Source of the DNA: Candidatus Wirthbacteria bacterium
GTDB lineage: Bacteria; Patescibacteriota; CG2-30-54-11
NCBI GenBank assembly: GCA_903889905.1
Contig: CAISZI010000008.1
Coordinates: 1 to 40,765, forward strand
Direction of reading: 5' to 3'
Length of the DNA: 40,765 nucleotides
The notes below the pieces were generated by a model. That model was given only the letters and a program-made list of their open reading frames with translations, had not been told where the DNA came from and did not search any database. Below are positions 23,930 through 33,407 of this stretch, one piece after another. Each line of letters begins with the position of its first letter. The stretch's first letter is position 1. A program made the translations under genes and the position numbers.

Positions 23930-25800
23930 GGTTTATTCAGTTCCGCCAGCAGCATGTCGACACGGTTGGCCTTGTCTGCTTGACCATGGCGCGTGTACAG
24001 CTGCGACAGAAGTTCATAAGCTTTGACGACATCGGGTTTGACAATATCCCGCGACGGCATGTCTGACTGCATTGCGGCCAGCGTGTATTTGGTCGAAAAA
24101 GTTTCCAGCAATGTTATCGCTGTCGGGTCATTGCCCTGCATGACATACAAAACCGCCAGATTGGCATAAAACTGCGGCCGGTTCCAGGGATCGAGCCTCA
24201 GCGCCTGCTGATAATCCGTAATTGCCTGGGAATAATTCCCACTCGCTGCGGCTAGGTCGGCATGCAGCGCATACACATAATTAAACTGTGGGTTGAGCGC
24301 TGTCGTCTGCTGCGTCAATTGCAAAGCTGAATTAATGTCCTGGTTGCCATAAGCAATTTCAGCCAGCCGCAATCGATAACTGGGTTCGAGTGGATTTAAG
24401 ACAGAGGCCGCGCTAAAACTGGACTGACTGCTGGTGAGGTCACTGCTGGTGAATTGATCCAGTCCCTGCGACGCCAGCCAATCCGCCGCCGCCAGACTGC
24501 TGGAAAGTATGATCACGACGAGCACCGCACCCATTGCAATCCATTTTTGACGCCCTTGTGGCACTGCTGCAGTAGCTCTGGGTGAGGCCGGAAAGAGTAA
24601 TGCCAGGACGATCACCAGCGTCGCCATGATGGCTGGTATCGCCAGATCAAAGTCCAACCCCGCGTGCAGAAACATGGCAGCAACGGCTCCTAATAGGCCG
24701 ATGCGAACAGTCTTTTCCAGCTGACCCGCATGATCAACTTTGCGCCAATGGGTACGGCTCAAACCGACGACCTCTTTGCCCAGCACCCAAAATAACAGTA
24801 GCAAGACAACAGCGGCAATCAGCCCACCTTCAGCCAGGGTTTGCAGATAAAAATTGTGTGCAAAATAAGAAAAAAAACGGACATCGGTTTGCACCTGTGG
24901 CAGAAAGTCGCCAAAACTACCCAAGCCAACGCCCACAAGCGGATGCTGCACCCAGAGGTTAAATGCACCTTCCCAGTAATGAAGTCTTCCGCTGACAGAG
25001 GACCCTTCCATGTCCACAACCGCTTCACTGCGATTGTGCTGTGCCGTCGGGATGAGGGCAAGACCCGGCGACTGTGTCACCAGTTTGACCAGCATCAGGC
25101 TAATGGCCATGATCAATCCAAGCGATAAAGCTACTTGCTTTGCCCCCAACTGCCGCGCCCAGAATACGGCAGCCAGCACCAAACCAACAGCCAGGCAAAG
25201 CCAGGCTGCGCGCGAATACGTCAGAACAAACACCACGATCGCTAACACCGCAAAACTTCCCCAAAGCCATTTACGCAGACTGACCGATGTCAAGAAAAGG
25301 GCAATCGTGATCAGCACCGTCGGCATCAAAAAAGCAGCCAACACATTGTGCCAGCCAAACTGGGCAACAATCCAGGCGTCCCGCACACCATCTGATGTGA
25401 ACAACCAGAACCCATAGAATGCCGTACCCACACCCATCGCCGCGAGCAGTTTAACCGCCGCCAGTCGAAGGTTGCGATCGCTAAACCAGTGGCGCAGTAC
25501 CACAAATCCAACCACAAACCAGCCCCAGCTCAGCCACCCCTCCAGCGCCGCGCTGCGATTTGCCGCAGCCATGATACTGCCCAGGACGCTGAATAAAATT
25601 AAGCCAACAATCACTGTTTTGATGGATTTGAGCTGTGGCGAAACAATACTTCCCATTCCAATCAAGCTCAGCACACCGATTGCCGCACCCACTTGCCACA
25701 GCCATTCCAGGTGGAGCTTCTGGCTGTCCCAGCCGATCAACGGAAACAGACACAAGGCCAACGCCAGCCATTTTCCTATTGTTGAAAGTCGTGTTTTCAT
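23926..25800 (-). CDS. O-antigen ligase / Wzy-like polymerase with C-terminal TPRs
   Basis: A 624-residue membrane protein with about ten hydrophobic helices in residues 1-440. It carries the Wzy_C-type signature: LTYSRAAWL near 193, and a large external loop with SGRLHYWEGAFNLWVQHPLVGVGLGSFG and HNFYLQTLAEGGL near 275-330. Residues about 450-620 form three or four tetratricopeptide repeats, for example NYSQAITDYQQALRLDPWNRP. Proteins of this type join or polymerise lipid-linked glycans outside the membrane. It belongs with the glycosyltransferase cluster upstream, although a terminator at 25838-25868 separates them. Its stop overlaps the ldhA stop at CTAG. Confidence 0.85.
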   Translation of the reverse strand: MKTRLSTIGKWLALALCLFPLIGWDSQKLHLEWLWQVGAAIGVLSLIGMGSIVSPQLKSIKTVIVGLILFSVLGSIMAAANRSAALEGWLSWGWFVVGFVVLRHWFSDRNLRLAAVKLLAAMGVGTAFYGFWLFTSDGVRDAWIVAQFGWHNVLAAFLMPTVLITIALFLTSVSLRKWLWGSFAVLAIVVFVLTYSRAAWLCLAVGLVLAAVFWARQLGAKQVALSLGLIMAISLMLVKLVTQSPGLALIPTAQHNRSEAVVDMEGSSVSGRLHYWEGAFNLWVQHPLVGVGLGSFGDFLPQVQTDVRFFSYFAHNFYLQTLAEGGLIAAVVLLLLFWVLGKEVVGLSRTHWRKVDHAGQLEKTVRIGLLGAVAAMFLHAGLDFDLAIPAIMATLVIVLALLFPASPRATAAVPQGRQKWIAMGAVLVVIILSSSLAAADWLASQGLDQFTSSDLTSSQSSFSAASVLNPLEPSYRLRLAEIAYGNQDINSALQLTQQTTALNPQFNYVYALHADLAAASGNYSQAITDYQQALRLDPWNRPQFYANLAVLYVMQGNDPTAITLLETFSTKYTLAAMQSDMPSRDIVKPDVVKAYELLSQLYTRHGQADKANRVDMLLAELNKP

Positions 25801-25837
25801 CAGGTCTTTACTTTAATAAATCCTGCCTCATCCTAAC

Positions 25838-25868
25838 AAAAAAGGACGGCATCGCAAAATGCCGTCCT
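25838..25868 (-). terminator. Strong intrinsic terminator after the lipoprotein gene
   Basis: On the minus strand AGGACGGCAT and ATGCCGTCCT pair perfectly over 10 bp around a 6-base loop, followed by TTTTTTG. It lies 22 bases after the lipoprotein stop. Confidence 0.9.
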
Positions 25869-25890
25869 CTTGTTTATGCGCAGCAGAAGC

Positions 25891-26994
25891 TTAGTTCGTT
25901 GTGTTATTGGCCTGCAATTGATTGAGGAGCTGCTGATACTCGGCGTCATTATAGGTTGAAGTCGAAGGGGTTGCCGGGGTTTCCGCGCTGAGCAATGAAG
26001 ACATACTTTGAATCGTGGTCATGAAATTCTCGGCACCCGTTGGTTCCGTGACTTTAAAGGCTTGGTTGACATTGTTAAGTGAAACCACCAGACGCAAAGA
26101 GTTATTCGCCTGGGCTGGGTCGGTGACTGAAATTTCGATTTTACGTGGAATACTGTCATCCTTACCTATCCAAATCGCACCGGATAAACCAAATTCTTTC
26201 ATACTTTTGTCATAAGCGGTTTTATCTTCGGTAGTGAAAGTCTGTGTTGGGTCGGCAATTTTGGCAATATCCTGAAGTGTCAACCATAAAGCTTCAGTAT
26301 CAACGCCGGTAAAATTCATTTTAACAGTGTTCACGTTGCCAATCGATTCGTTGGTCGAGAAAGTAACTCCCGTCAGCAGATTGCGCTTCGTAAGCAGCGG
26401 TAAAATTTCTGCAGCATTTTTGGCCGCGTCTTGAGCTGCTGTTGCGTCCGTACCAACATTCACATTTGCTGAAGAGGCTGCCGATTTCATCAAAGCTTGA
26501 AAAAGTGAATCCGTAGGATCCAGATAAAACCATTTGCTCAGGTATGGTGCCAGAACGGCATCCAATCCAGCAGTATTGCCCCCAGTTGCTGTCAGTTTTC
26601 CAATCGACATGTAGGCTTTTTTGGAAACGGCACGAACATCGAGATCCGTTAGTGCGATACTGCCTTCTGCACCCATGTCCAGAGTACCACCCAATTTAAG
26701 CTGTCCGGTCGGATTTTGTGCATCATGTGAATCCAAACCACCCGTCATCGTAAGACTGGCAGTCCCTTTGCTTGTACCAGACGTGACATTGGCAGAAAAT
26801 GAACCATCAAATCCAAAAGATTTGACTTCTCCCATTTTGGTCCAACCAGCGGCCATTACCGCGACAGGATTGGACTTGGCATCACCAGCTGGTGTGCTGG
26901 TGCCTGAGCTGGAAGAAGAAATCGGGTTTTTGCAGGCAGTAAGGGCCAGCATCCCAACCATAGCCACGCTGACGAAACGCAATTGACGACGCAT
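25891..26994 (-). CDS. Secreted lipoprotein, LppX/LolA-like fold possible
   Basis: A 367-residue lipoprotein: the N-terminus has positively charged RRQLR, a hydrophobic stretch, and the lipobox LTAC with Cys21. A serine-rich linker follows. The mature part is beta-rich, with alternating strands such as SFGFDGSFSANVTSG, KAYMSIGKLTATG and RKIEISVTDPAQANNSLRLVVSLNNVN. This resembles the half-barrel fold of LppX/LprG and LolA proteins that bind lipids, but no motif proves it. GGGAG lies 6 bases before the ATG. An 80-base gap with a weak TATATA (27038-27043) separates it from the glycosyltransferase gene, so it may have its own promoter. Confidence 0.75.
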   Translation of the reverse strand: MRRQLRFVSVAMVGMLALTACKNPISSSSSGTSTPAGDAKSNPVAVMAAGWTKMGEVKSFGFDGSFSANVTSGTSKGTASLTMTGGLDSHDAQNPTGQLKLGGTLDMGAEGSIALTDLDVRAVSKKAYMSIGKLTATGGNTAGLDAVLAPYLSKWFYLDPTDSLFQALMKSAASSANVNVGTDATAAQDAAKNAAEILPLLTKRNLLTGVTFSTNESIGNVNTVKMNFTGVDTEALWLTLQDIAKIADPTQTFTTEDKTAYDKSMKEFGLSGAIWIGKDDSIPRKIEISVTDPAQANNSLRLVVSLNNVNQAFKVTEPTGAENFMTTIQSMSSLLSAETPATPSTSTYNDAEYQQLLNQLQANNTTN

Positions 26995-27074
26995 TCTGGG
27001 CTCCCATTAGCAATGAATAAGACACAAAACTGACTTCTATATACCACAAAAATGGTATTAGTAAAAGATTTTAC

Positions 27075-28331
27075 TCAGAGTGTCGCAAAAATTTGCAGTA
27101 TTTCCTCGGCGCTCTTGTCCCAGTTAAATCTGGTCACAAATTGACGTGAATCCTGGCTCATTTTGTCCCGGGTGGTCGCATTGGTGGCCAGTTTGAGGAT
27201 GATGTCCGCCAGCTGCGCCGCGTCACTGTGATGAAAAGAAAGTCCAGCCTCGCCACCAATTTCAAGCAGGGAGCCTCCATCCGAGACCACCACCGGCGCA
27301 CCACAGGCCATGGCTTCCACCACCGGCATGCCAAACCCTTCATAATACGATGGCTGCACGTACGCCAGCGCAAAGCTCATCAGATCCGCCACTTCACTGT
27401 CACTGATATACCCGAGCAGTTTCAGATGTTTTCCCACCAGCATTTTGGCTGCAAAATCCTTGAGTTTCTGCACATATCGCGGACTTCCCTGCCCCGCCAT
27501 CACCAGTTGTAACCTGGCAATGGTACCGCCCAGCGACGCCAGAAATTCCTGTTTGAGGCTGTAGGAATGCACATTTTCGTCAATCGCAACTTCCGACTGC
27601 ACTTTGAGCTCGGCCATGGTTTTGGCCTGTTCAATACGGCCCATCACAATGCTAAACGCCTCGATTACCACTTCCAGGTTTTTTTTGGGCACCAGGTTGC
27701 CAACATAAAAAAGGTAAGGGGATTCCAGGTCGAAATTCTTTTTGAGCAGTGCCCGGTGTAACTGGTCGGAGGGTTTGTAAAGCTGGGCGTTGTAGCCGGG
27801 GTAAACCACCTGGATTTTGTTGGCACTGACCCCAAACAGGGTTTCCAAATCCTGGCGGGTTTTGATCGAATCTGCCACGATTTTGGAAGCCTGCGTTGCA
27901 CACTGACGTGTGGAACGGTCGAGATAAAGCTTTTCCAGCCAGCCATAGGCGCCGGGGATATAACGCCAGCCAATGTCATGGCATGTCCAGACCGATTTCC
28001 CCTGATAGCCCCGCGGCAAGACATGGCCAGGAACAAACAACACGTCAACGGGAGCGGCCTTGAGCTCGGCGCGCAGGGCTGTGTGTGTCCACATCTGCGG
28101 CAAGTGCAGGCGTTGGCGCATTTTGGCAAAACGAGAATGCGTTTCAACCACCTTGACGGCAACTGTGGCAGGTAGATGCTGCAGTTCTTTGATCGGCGCC
28201 TCCCGCGTAAACAGGCGATACGTATTCGCCTTGTCGACGCGTATCAGCGCCAGAATCATTTGTAATGAATAATTTTCAATCCCGCTGCGGCGTTCACGGT
28301 TGGCGCGCGAGGCATCAATGCCAATCAGCAT
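27075..28331 (-). CDS. Glycosyltransferase family 4
   Basis: A 418-residue GT-B glycosyltransferase. The N-terminal domain opens with IGIDASRANRERRSGIENY, an early sugar-acceptor loop, and the C-terminal domain begins with LFYVGNLVPKKNLEVVIEAF near 214. The donor-binding motif EGFGMPVVEAMACGAPVVVS near 332 carries the conserved glutamate pair of GT4 retaining enzymes. An insert of about 45 residues, AKTMAELKVQSEVAIDENV and following, interrupts the usual VGN region. It is the last of the three consecutive glycosyltransferases, 15 bases after the TagA-like gene. The sugar and acceptor are unknown. Confidence 0.92.
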   Translation of the reverse strand: MLIGIDASRANRERRSGIENYSLQMILALIRVDKANTYRLFTREAPIKELQHLPATVAVKVVETHSRFAKMRQRLHLPQMWTHTALRAELKAAPVDVLFVPGHVLPRGYQGKSVWTCHDIGWRYIPGAYGWLEKLYLDRSTRQCATQASKIVADSIKTRQDLETLFGVSANKIQVVYPGYNAQLYKPSDQLHRALLKKNFDLESPYLFYVGNLVPKKNLEVVIEAFSIVMGRIEQAKTMAELKVQSEVAIDENVHSYSLKQEFLASLGGTIARLQLVMAGQGSPRYVQKLKDFAAKMLVGKHLKLLGYISDSEVADLMSFALAYVQPSYYEGFGMPVVEAMACGAPVVVSDGGSLLEIGGEAGLSFHHSDAAQLADIILKLATNATTRDKMSQDSRQFVTRFNWDKSAEEILQIFATL

Positions 28332-28346
28332 AACAATCCTTGATGG

Positions 28347-29132
28347 TTACAAATGGATAAACCCCAGCTTTTCCAACCAGGCCAGTGTAACAAATTGCGG
28401 CAATTTAAGCATGCGCCCTAGCCGACGCGGTTCCTGGAGCAAACGAAACAGCCATTCCAGTCCATGCCGTGCCATGCAATCCGGTGGCTGCGGGCGCAGC
28501 CCGGCAAGCACATCAAAAGTCCCCCCCACGGCCATAGCCACTTTGACGCCGGGTAGCTGTGGCAGGTTGCGTTGCAGCCATTTTTCCTGATACGGCGCCC
28601 CAAAGGCAACCAGCAGCAGGTCGATTGGTCCACCGCCACTTAGTGCCAGAATGGTTGCGACCGTTTGTGCATCCGCTGCGCTTTCACGACGCCCCGCATA
28701 AGTCCCGGCAATCTGCAATCCAGGATAAGTCGTCTGCAAAATTCCAGCAGCTCTGGCTGCCACGCCCGCGGCCGCGCCCAGCAAAAAAACCCGCCAGTTA
28801 TTGGCCGCCGCAATGGCACACAAATCCTGCGCGAGCTGCCGGCCAGAAACTTTCTCGATTTCCCTGCGCTGGCTTAGATCAAGCCTCGACCGCAATGCAT
28901 TCACCACCGACTGACCATCAGGAATCGCTAAATCAGCCTCGTTTAAAATTTTGCAAAATTCCACATCCCGTTGCGCCGTCATCACGATTTCGGCGTTCGG
29001 TGTCACAATAACATGCTGCCCGCGATCCGCCATCCAATCCATCACAATTGCCTGCGCGCGTTCCGTGTTGACAGGGTGGACTTGCACGCCCAGGAGACGA
29101 ACCGATGCTGGAATAAGTAGTTCAACGATCAT
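28347..29132 (-). CDS. WecG/TagA/CpsF family glycosyltransferase
   Basis: A 261-residue inverting GT26 enzyme. Enzymes of this family add N-acetylmannosamine or a related sugar to an undecaprenyl-linked acceptor. Visible motifs are the early VTPNAEIVMTAQRD, the catalytic-region DLAIPDGQSVV near 87, VFLLGAAAGVA near 113, and GAPYQEKWL near 173, ending in GGTFDVLAGLRPQPPDCMARHGLEWLFRL. Its start overlaps the stop of the upstream glycosyltransferase by 4 bases (ATGA). This enzyme points to a teichoic-acid-like or capsule-like surface polymer. Confidence 0.93.
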   Translation of the reverse strand: MIVELLIPASVRLLGVQVHPVNTERAQAIVMDWMADRGQHVIVTPNAEIVMTAQRDVEFCKILNEADLAIPDGQSVVNALRSRLDLSQRREIEKVSGRQLAQDLCAIAAANNWRVFLLGAAAGVAARAAGILQTTYPGLQIAGTYAGRRESAADAQTVATILALSGGGPIDLLLVAFGAPYQEKWLQRNLPQLPGVKVAMAVGGTFDVLAGLRPQPPDCMARHGLEWLFRLLQEPRRLGRMLKLPQFVTLAWLEKLGFIHL

Positions 29133-30337
29133 TGTTCACCCAAAATTTGCGTTTTGGCGCGCACAAATTGCATAAATTCGTGTTTAAAACGGCTACTATC
29201 AAAACGTTTCACCGCAGCAAAAATTTCCCGTGGCTGATAATGGTTCTGTGCCCAGCGCGACTCAAACAGTCGTATCGCATCCATCAGCGAACGCACACTT
29301 TCCTGCTCAAAAAATTCACCCGTTTTGCCGCTTTCCACGATTTCCAGGGCACCCCCCTGATGATAGGCAAGTACGGGTTTGCCAAACGCCATGGCTTCCA
29401 CCATCACCATACCAAAGTCTTCGACCCCGCACATCAGCAACGCTTTGGCATGTCGATACTGTTCCTGCAGATCGGAGCGGTTCAAATTCGGCAGTACCTG
29501 CACCGTTCCCCAGGATTTTTTGCGCAGACGGGCAATCATTTTACCCTTGGGGTCAGTCCCGACAATATGCAATGGCAATTGGAGACGGTTGCACGCCTCG
29601 ACCGCGAGGTCCACTTTTTTGTATGACGACAAGCGGCCAACGACCAGGTAATAATTATCCTGGTTGTCCTGGCCGTCATAGATGGTTTTGATCGTGCGTT
29701 TAATCTTGCCATGCGGGATTTCCCGTTCATGCGCCAGGACATCCACAGGCGGATAAATTACCGTGCTTGGGCGTTCATAATATTTGGCAATGCGACGCTG
29801 GACATTGACTGAATTGGCAACATAAAAATCGACGCGATCCGCAGCCCAACGGTCCCATATCCGCAGCAGACTCATCAGTGGTGTAACCATCAGACTTTTG
29901 AGACCGCTAACATGCTGCTCGCGCAGATACCGTTCGTGCCAATCCCACAAAAAACGTGTCGGCGAGTGGCAATAATTGATATGCACGCTATCCGGCCGTG
30001 TGATCACCCCTTTGACCCAGGCACCGCTGTCAGAGATCACCACATCATAAGGGGTCAGGTCCAGCTTCTCTGTGGCAGTCGGATAGAACGGTAGGAGCAG
30101 GCGATGCTGACGCAGAACGCGGGGGTATTTTTGCAACGAACTGACGTGTATGGTGCGCGCCGCCAGTGTCGCCATGGTACCCGCATAGGCCTGATCCAGC
30201 GGCAAATTGTCTTCCCTAAACAGCGTATAAATGGGCGCCTCCGGAAACATTGCCGCGATGCAGGCCAGCACCTGTTCTGCCCCACCCCACTGATTCAAAA
30301 AATCATGCACCAGGGCGACCTTGAGTGGATTGCTCAT
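29129..30337 (-). CDS. Glycosyltransferase family 4
   Basis: A 402-residue GT-B enzyme. The N-terminus reads VALVHDFLNQWGGAEQVL, a glycine-rich acceptor loop. NYCHSPTRFLWDW near 119 and the donor motif EDFGMVMVEAMAFGKPVLAY near 313 are typical of mannosyl- or rhamnosyltransferases of polysaccharide clusters. It overlaps the methyltransferase stop and the TagA start by 4 bases each, so the three genes are translationally coupled. The precise sugar is unknown. Confidence 0.92.
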   Translation of the reverse strand: MSNPLKVALVHDFLNQWGGAEQVLACIAAMFPEAPIYTLFREDNLPLDQAYAGTMATLAARTIHVSSLQKYPRVLRQHRLLLPFYPTATEKLDLTPYDVVISDSGAWVKGVITRPDSVHINYCHSPTRFLWDWHERYLREQHVSGLKSLMVTPLMSLLRIWDRWAADRVDFYVANSVNVQRRIAKYYERPSTVIYPPVDVLAHEREIPHGKIKRTIKTIYDGQDNQDNYYLVVGRLSSYKKVDLAVEACNRLQLPLHIVGTDPKGKMIARLRKKSWGTVQVLPNLNRSDLQEQYRHAKALLMCGVEDFGMVMVEAMAFGKPVLAYHQGGALEIVESGKTGEFFEQESVRSLMDAIRLFESRWAQNHYQPREIFAAVKRFDSSRFKHEFMQFVRAKTQILGEQ

Positions 30338-30921
30338 GCGAACTTAAGCTCCTGGCGAATGGTGCCCATTGCATACACGTAAATCGGGTACTGGCCCGAA
30401 GTATCCGACCGCGTCACCGGCCAGTCCGGCACTTTGAAGCGGGGCGAGATGAGCCAGGCGTGGTCCGGCATTTCCCGCAGATATTTATCGCGCAACAAGA
30501 GGATTTCTGGTGGTTCCTGATAGGACATAACCACATCAAACGTCGTCAGGTCAGCTTTAAAAAAGTTAGCAAATACAATGGTAATTTCACTCCACAATTT
30601 GAGGTAATGTAAGCGGATAAAACTCACCAGATACGGGTACCAGGCTAACTCATACCCAACCGCCTGCATCTGGTACTGACGCACCGCTTCAATCAACACA
30701 CGCGCATCACCACTGCCCATATCGAGAATCCTTTGCCCGGGTTGGGGGCCAATCAGTTGCAGGGATTTACGCACCAGGTCCATCGCCAGAGGCTCAAACG
30801 GCGCCCCAAAGTAGTCTGAAATCAGCAACGAAACAATGCGCAATGGGATATACAGCGCAACGCCCATGCCAACCAGCACAATCATCACCAGAACCAGGCT
30901 CAAAACCACAGTGAGCAGCAA
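30334..30921 (-). CDS. Membrane-anchored class I SAM-dependent methyltransferase
   Basis: A 195-residue protein with one N-terminal membrane helix (about 3-26) followed by a methyltransferase domain. The SAM-binding motif is ILDMGSGDARVLIEA near 65, and the acidic residue of the second strand is in AVGYELAWYP. The listed start is TTG at 30919-30921; ATG at codon 13 is an alternative, and neither has a clear ribosome binding site. The frame opens straight after the mreB stop, so it probably depends on coupling. The substrate could be a glycan or lipid at the membrane, judged only from its position between mreB and the glycosyltransferases. Confidence 0.8.
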   Translation of the reverse strand: MLLTVVLSLVLVMIVLVGMGVALYIPLRIVSLLISDYFGAPFEPLAMDLVRKSLQLIGPQPGQRILDMGSGDARVLIEAVRQYQMQAVGYELAWYPYLVSFIRLHYLKLWSEITIVFANFFKADLTTFDVVMSYQEPPEILLLRDKYLREMPDHAWLISPRFKVPDWPVTRSDTSGQYPIYVYAMGTIRQELKFA

Positions 30922-30942
30922 AATAACGCCAGTGATAAAAAA

Positions 30943-31947
30943 TTAGCGGCTTCCCAGCACGGCTTTTTTGTAGGAATCCAGGTGCTCAAGCGCAATGCCG
31001 GTGCCTTTGGCCACACACAGCAGCGGGTCTTCGGCCACATAGCAGGAAACCTGCGTCACGTCCTGGATCATTTTGTCCAAATTGTTCAGGAGCGCGCCAC
31101 CACCTGTGAGGACAATGCCTTTGTCGACAATGTCGGAAGAGAGTTCTGGCGGGGTTCGTTCCAGCACGTATTTGACGGTATTGATGATTTCACTGAGCTG
31201 TTGGCTGATCGCGCCGACCACTTCATTGGTGCTGACCACGATCGTTTTGGGTAGTCCGGCGAGCAGGTCACGGCCACGCACTTCCATCTGCACATCCTGG
31301 GTCACTTCGATCGCGCTGCCAATTTTGATCTTGATCTCTTCGGCCGTGCGTTCACCAATCGTGAGGTTGTGGCGTTTTCGGATATAATTGGCAATCGCTT
31401 CATCCAGTTTGTTGCCACCCACGCGCACCGATTTGCTCACCACCACACCACCCAACGAAATCACCGCAACACCGGTCGTGCCGCCGCCCACGTCAATCAC
31501 CATGGAGCCGCTCGGCTGGGCAATCGGAATGCCCGCGCCAATCGCCGCCGCAAGTGGTTCCTCGATCAAAAAAGCGCTGCGCGCTCCTGCCTGCACCGTC
31601 GCATCGAGAGCGGCACGGCGTTCGGTACTGGTCACTCCGGTTGGCACACACACCATAACTTCCGGACGAAACAGGCGAAAAGTGCCACAGACTTTGTTAA
31701 TAAAATAGCGCAGCATGGCTTCGGTCACCACATAGTCAGCGATCACGCCATCGCGCATGGGCCGACAGGCAGTGATATTGCCAGGAGTGCGCCCCAGCAT
31801 TTCCTTGGCTTCGGTGCCAACGGCGTCGACACGATTGTCGTCTGATATCGCGACCACCGATGGTTCATTCATGACAATACCACGGCCTACCACATAGACG
31901 AGCACATTGGCCGTGCCCAGGTCGATCCCGATTCGTTTTGAAAACAT
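30943..31947 (-). CDS. mreB: Rod-shape-determining protein MreB
   Basis: The actin-like protein that guides lateral wall synthesis and gives rod shape. The 334 residues show phosphate-1 motif GIDLGTANVLVYV near 7, phosphate-2 motif DVGGGTTGVAVISLGG near 160, and the adenosine motif LTGGGALLNNLD near 290. The length is normal. The ATG is preceded by GGGGA. It lies 16 bases downstream of murA, which ties wall precursor synthesis to cell shape in one transcript. No mreC or mreD is seen in this window. Confidence 0.96.
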   Translation of the reverse strand: MFSKRIGIDLGTANVLVYVVGRGIVMNEPSVVAISDDNRVDAVGTEAKEMLGRTPGNITACRPMRDGVIADYVVTEAMLRYFINKVCGTFRLFRPEVMVCVPTGVTSTERRAALDATVQAGARSAFLIEEPLAAAIGAGIPIAQPSGSMVIDVGGGTTGVAVISLGGVVVSKSVRVGGNKLDEAIANYIRKRHNLTIGERTAEEIKIKIGSAIEVTQDVQMEVRGRDLLAGLPKTIVVSTNEVVGAISQQLSEIINTVKYVLERTPPELSSDIVDKGIVLTGGGALLNNLDKMIQDVTQVSCYVAEDPLLCVAKGTGIALEHLDSYKKAVLGSR

Positions 31948-31963
31948 GTCAAATCCCCTGCAA

Positions 31964-33217
31964 TTAAACCCGCTCGATCTGTGCGCCCAACGCTCCCAGG
32001 CGCTGCTCGATGTTCAGATAGCCGCGGTCAATGAGTTCCACATGATCAATGACACTCGTGCCTTCAGCCGCCAGCGCCGCAATCACCAGGGCCATACCGG
32101 CCCGGATGTCAGGACTTTCGATTTCTTTGGCATGCAATTTGGCCGGGCCCATCACCACCACCCGATGCGGGTCGCACATCACGATATTTGCCCCCATTTT
32201 GACCAGTTTGTCGGTATAAAACAGCCGACCTTCGTACATCCAGTCGTGGATCATACTGCTGCCGTGGCATTGCGTCGCCAGCACGGTAAACGGAGCCTGC
32301 AGGTCGCTCGGAAAACCTGGCCAGATGTTGGTCGTCAAATTGAAGCTGCGGTAATCCGCCTGTGCGGTAATAATCAGATTATGGTTTTCCAAGCGAAACG
32401 GGACACCGGCTTCTTTGAGTTTGAGTAAAACGGGATCAAGGTGATCCTCAATGACGTCCTGCAGGATGACTTCACCCATGCCCAGCGCGGCAGCGACAGC
32501 AAAACTGCCGACTTCCAACTGATCTGGAATAACCCGCACATCAAACCCCGCCAGGCTGCGCGAGCCCCTCACCGAGAGGAAATGCGACCCTGTTCCGGCA
32601 ATCGTCACGCCCATCTGAACCAAAGCTTCCCCCAAATTGTCGACGTGCGGTTCGCAGGCAGCATTGCGGATGACTGTCGTGCCGGCAATGCCAGCCGCCG
32701 CCATCATTAAATTTTCTGTGGCTGTGACCGACGCTTCGGGCAGAGTAATCCGCGTTGGCAGCAGTTTCCGGCTATCGACGCTGAAATCGTTTGCTGCCTC
32801 CTCCACCACGGCGCCGAGCTCACGCAGCCCAAAAAAATGCGCGTCCAGCGACCGTTTGCCCAGCACGCACCCGCCCGGATAAGGCAAAGAGATCTGGGGG
32901 AAACGACGACTCAGTGGCCCGAGCAGCAAGACTGACGCCCGCAGCTTACGAATTTTATCCCGGTCAATACGATCCAAACTCACATTGGCACAGCAAATTG
33001 TCACCGTTTTGTCATCATGCCAATGAACATCCGCCCCCATATTGGCCAAAATATCCACCAGGACATTGACATCGGCGATACGTGGCAAATTCCGCAAGGT
33101 ACATGGCGCATCGGTCAAAACGGTCGCAGCGAGCAGCGGCAAAGCGGCATTTTTGGCGCCCTGAATCTCGACTATTCCCCGCAGGGGTTTACCGCCTTGA
33201 ATCACAAATTTGGTCAC
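31964..33217 (-). CDS. murA: UDP-N-acetylglucosamine 1-carboxyvinyltransferase
   Basis: First committed step of peptidoglycan synthesis: transfer of enolpyruvate from PEP to UDP-GlcNAc. The 417 residues contain Lys22 in QGAKNAALPLL and the catalytic loop PYPGGCVLGKRSLDAH with Cys117. Cysteine there, not aspartate, predicts fosfomycin sensitivity by the known mechanism. The start is GTG at 33215-33217, with AAAGGA upstream. It heads the leftward operon of murA, mreB, methyltransferase and glycosyltransferases. Confidence 0.95.
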   Translation of the reverse strand: MTKFVIQGGKPLRGIVEIQGAKNAALPLLAATVLTDAPCTLRNLPRIADVNVLVDILANMGADVHWHDDKTVTICCANVSLDRIDRDKIRKLRASVLLLGPLSRRFPQISLPYPGGCVLGKRSLDAHFFGLRELGAVVEEAANDFSVDSRKLLPTRITLPEASVTATENLMMAAAGIAGTTVIRNAACEPHVDNLGEALVQMGVTIAGTGSHFLSVRGSRSLAGFDVRVIPDQLEVGSFAVAAALGMGEVILQDVIEDHLDPVLLKLKEAGVPFRLENHNLIITAQADYRSFNLTTNIWPGFPSDLQAPFTVLATQCHGSSMIHDWMYEGRLFYTDKLVKMGANIVMCDPHRVVVMGPAKLHAKEIESPDIRAGMALVIAALAAEGTSVIDHVELIDRGYLNIEQRLGALGAQIERV

Positions 33218-33252
33218 GCGTCATCCTTTCCTGTCAACAAAAACACACGGCG

Positions 33253-33281
33253 ATTTTATCCTAAAACCATCCCCCGCGCAA
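33253..33281 (-). promoter_or_regulatory. Promoter for the murA operon
   Basis: On the minus strand TTGCGC (33276-33281) and TAAAAT (33253-33258) are separated by 17 bases, 35 bases before the GTG of murA. Each hexamer departs from consensus, so confidence is moderate. Confidence 0.45.
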
Positions 33282-33354
33282 TCAAACCTCCTTGGATAAA
33301 TTGGCCAAAACACCGCACCCAAGCCGCAAACAACAGGCTCCACAAGAATAACAG

Positions 33355-33383
33355 TCGAACCTGGGGCGTTTTTCCATTATAAT
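33355..33383 (+). promoter_or_regulatory. Promoter for the PEGA-domain gene
   Basis: A perfect TATAAT (33378-33383) lies 24 bases before the ATG. The -35 is weak (TCGAAC, 33355-33360) at 17-base spacing. AAAGGAA precedes the ATG. Confidence 0.5.
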
Positions 33384-33407
33384 GTCCCCGTTAATCCAAA
33401 GGAACCT

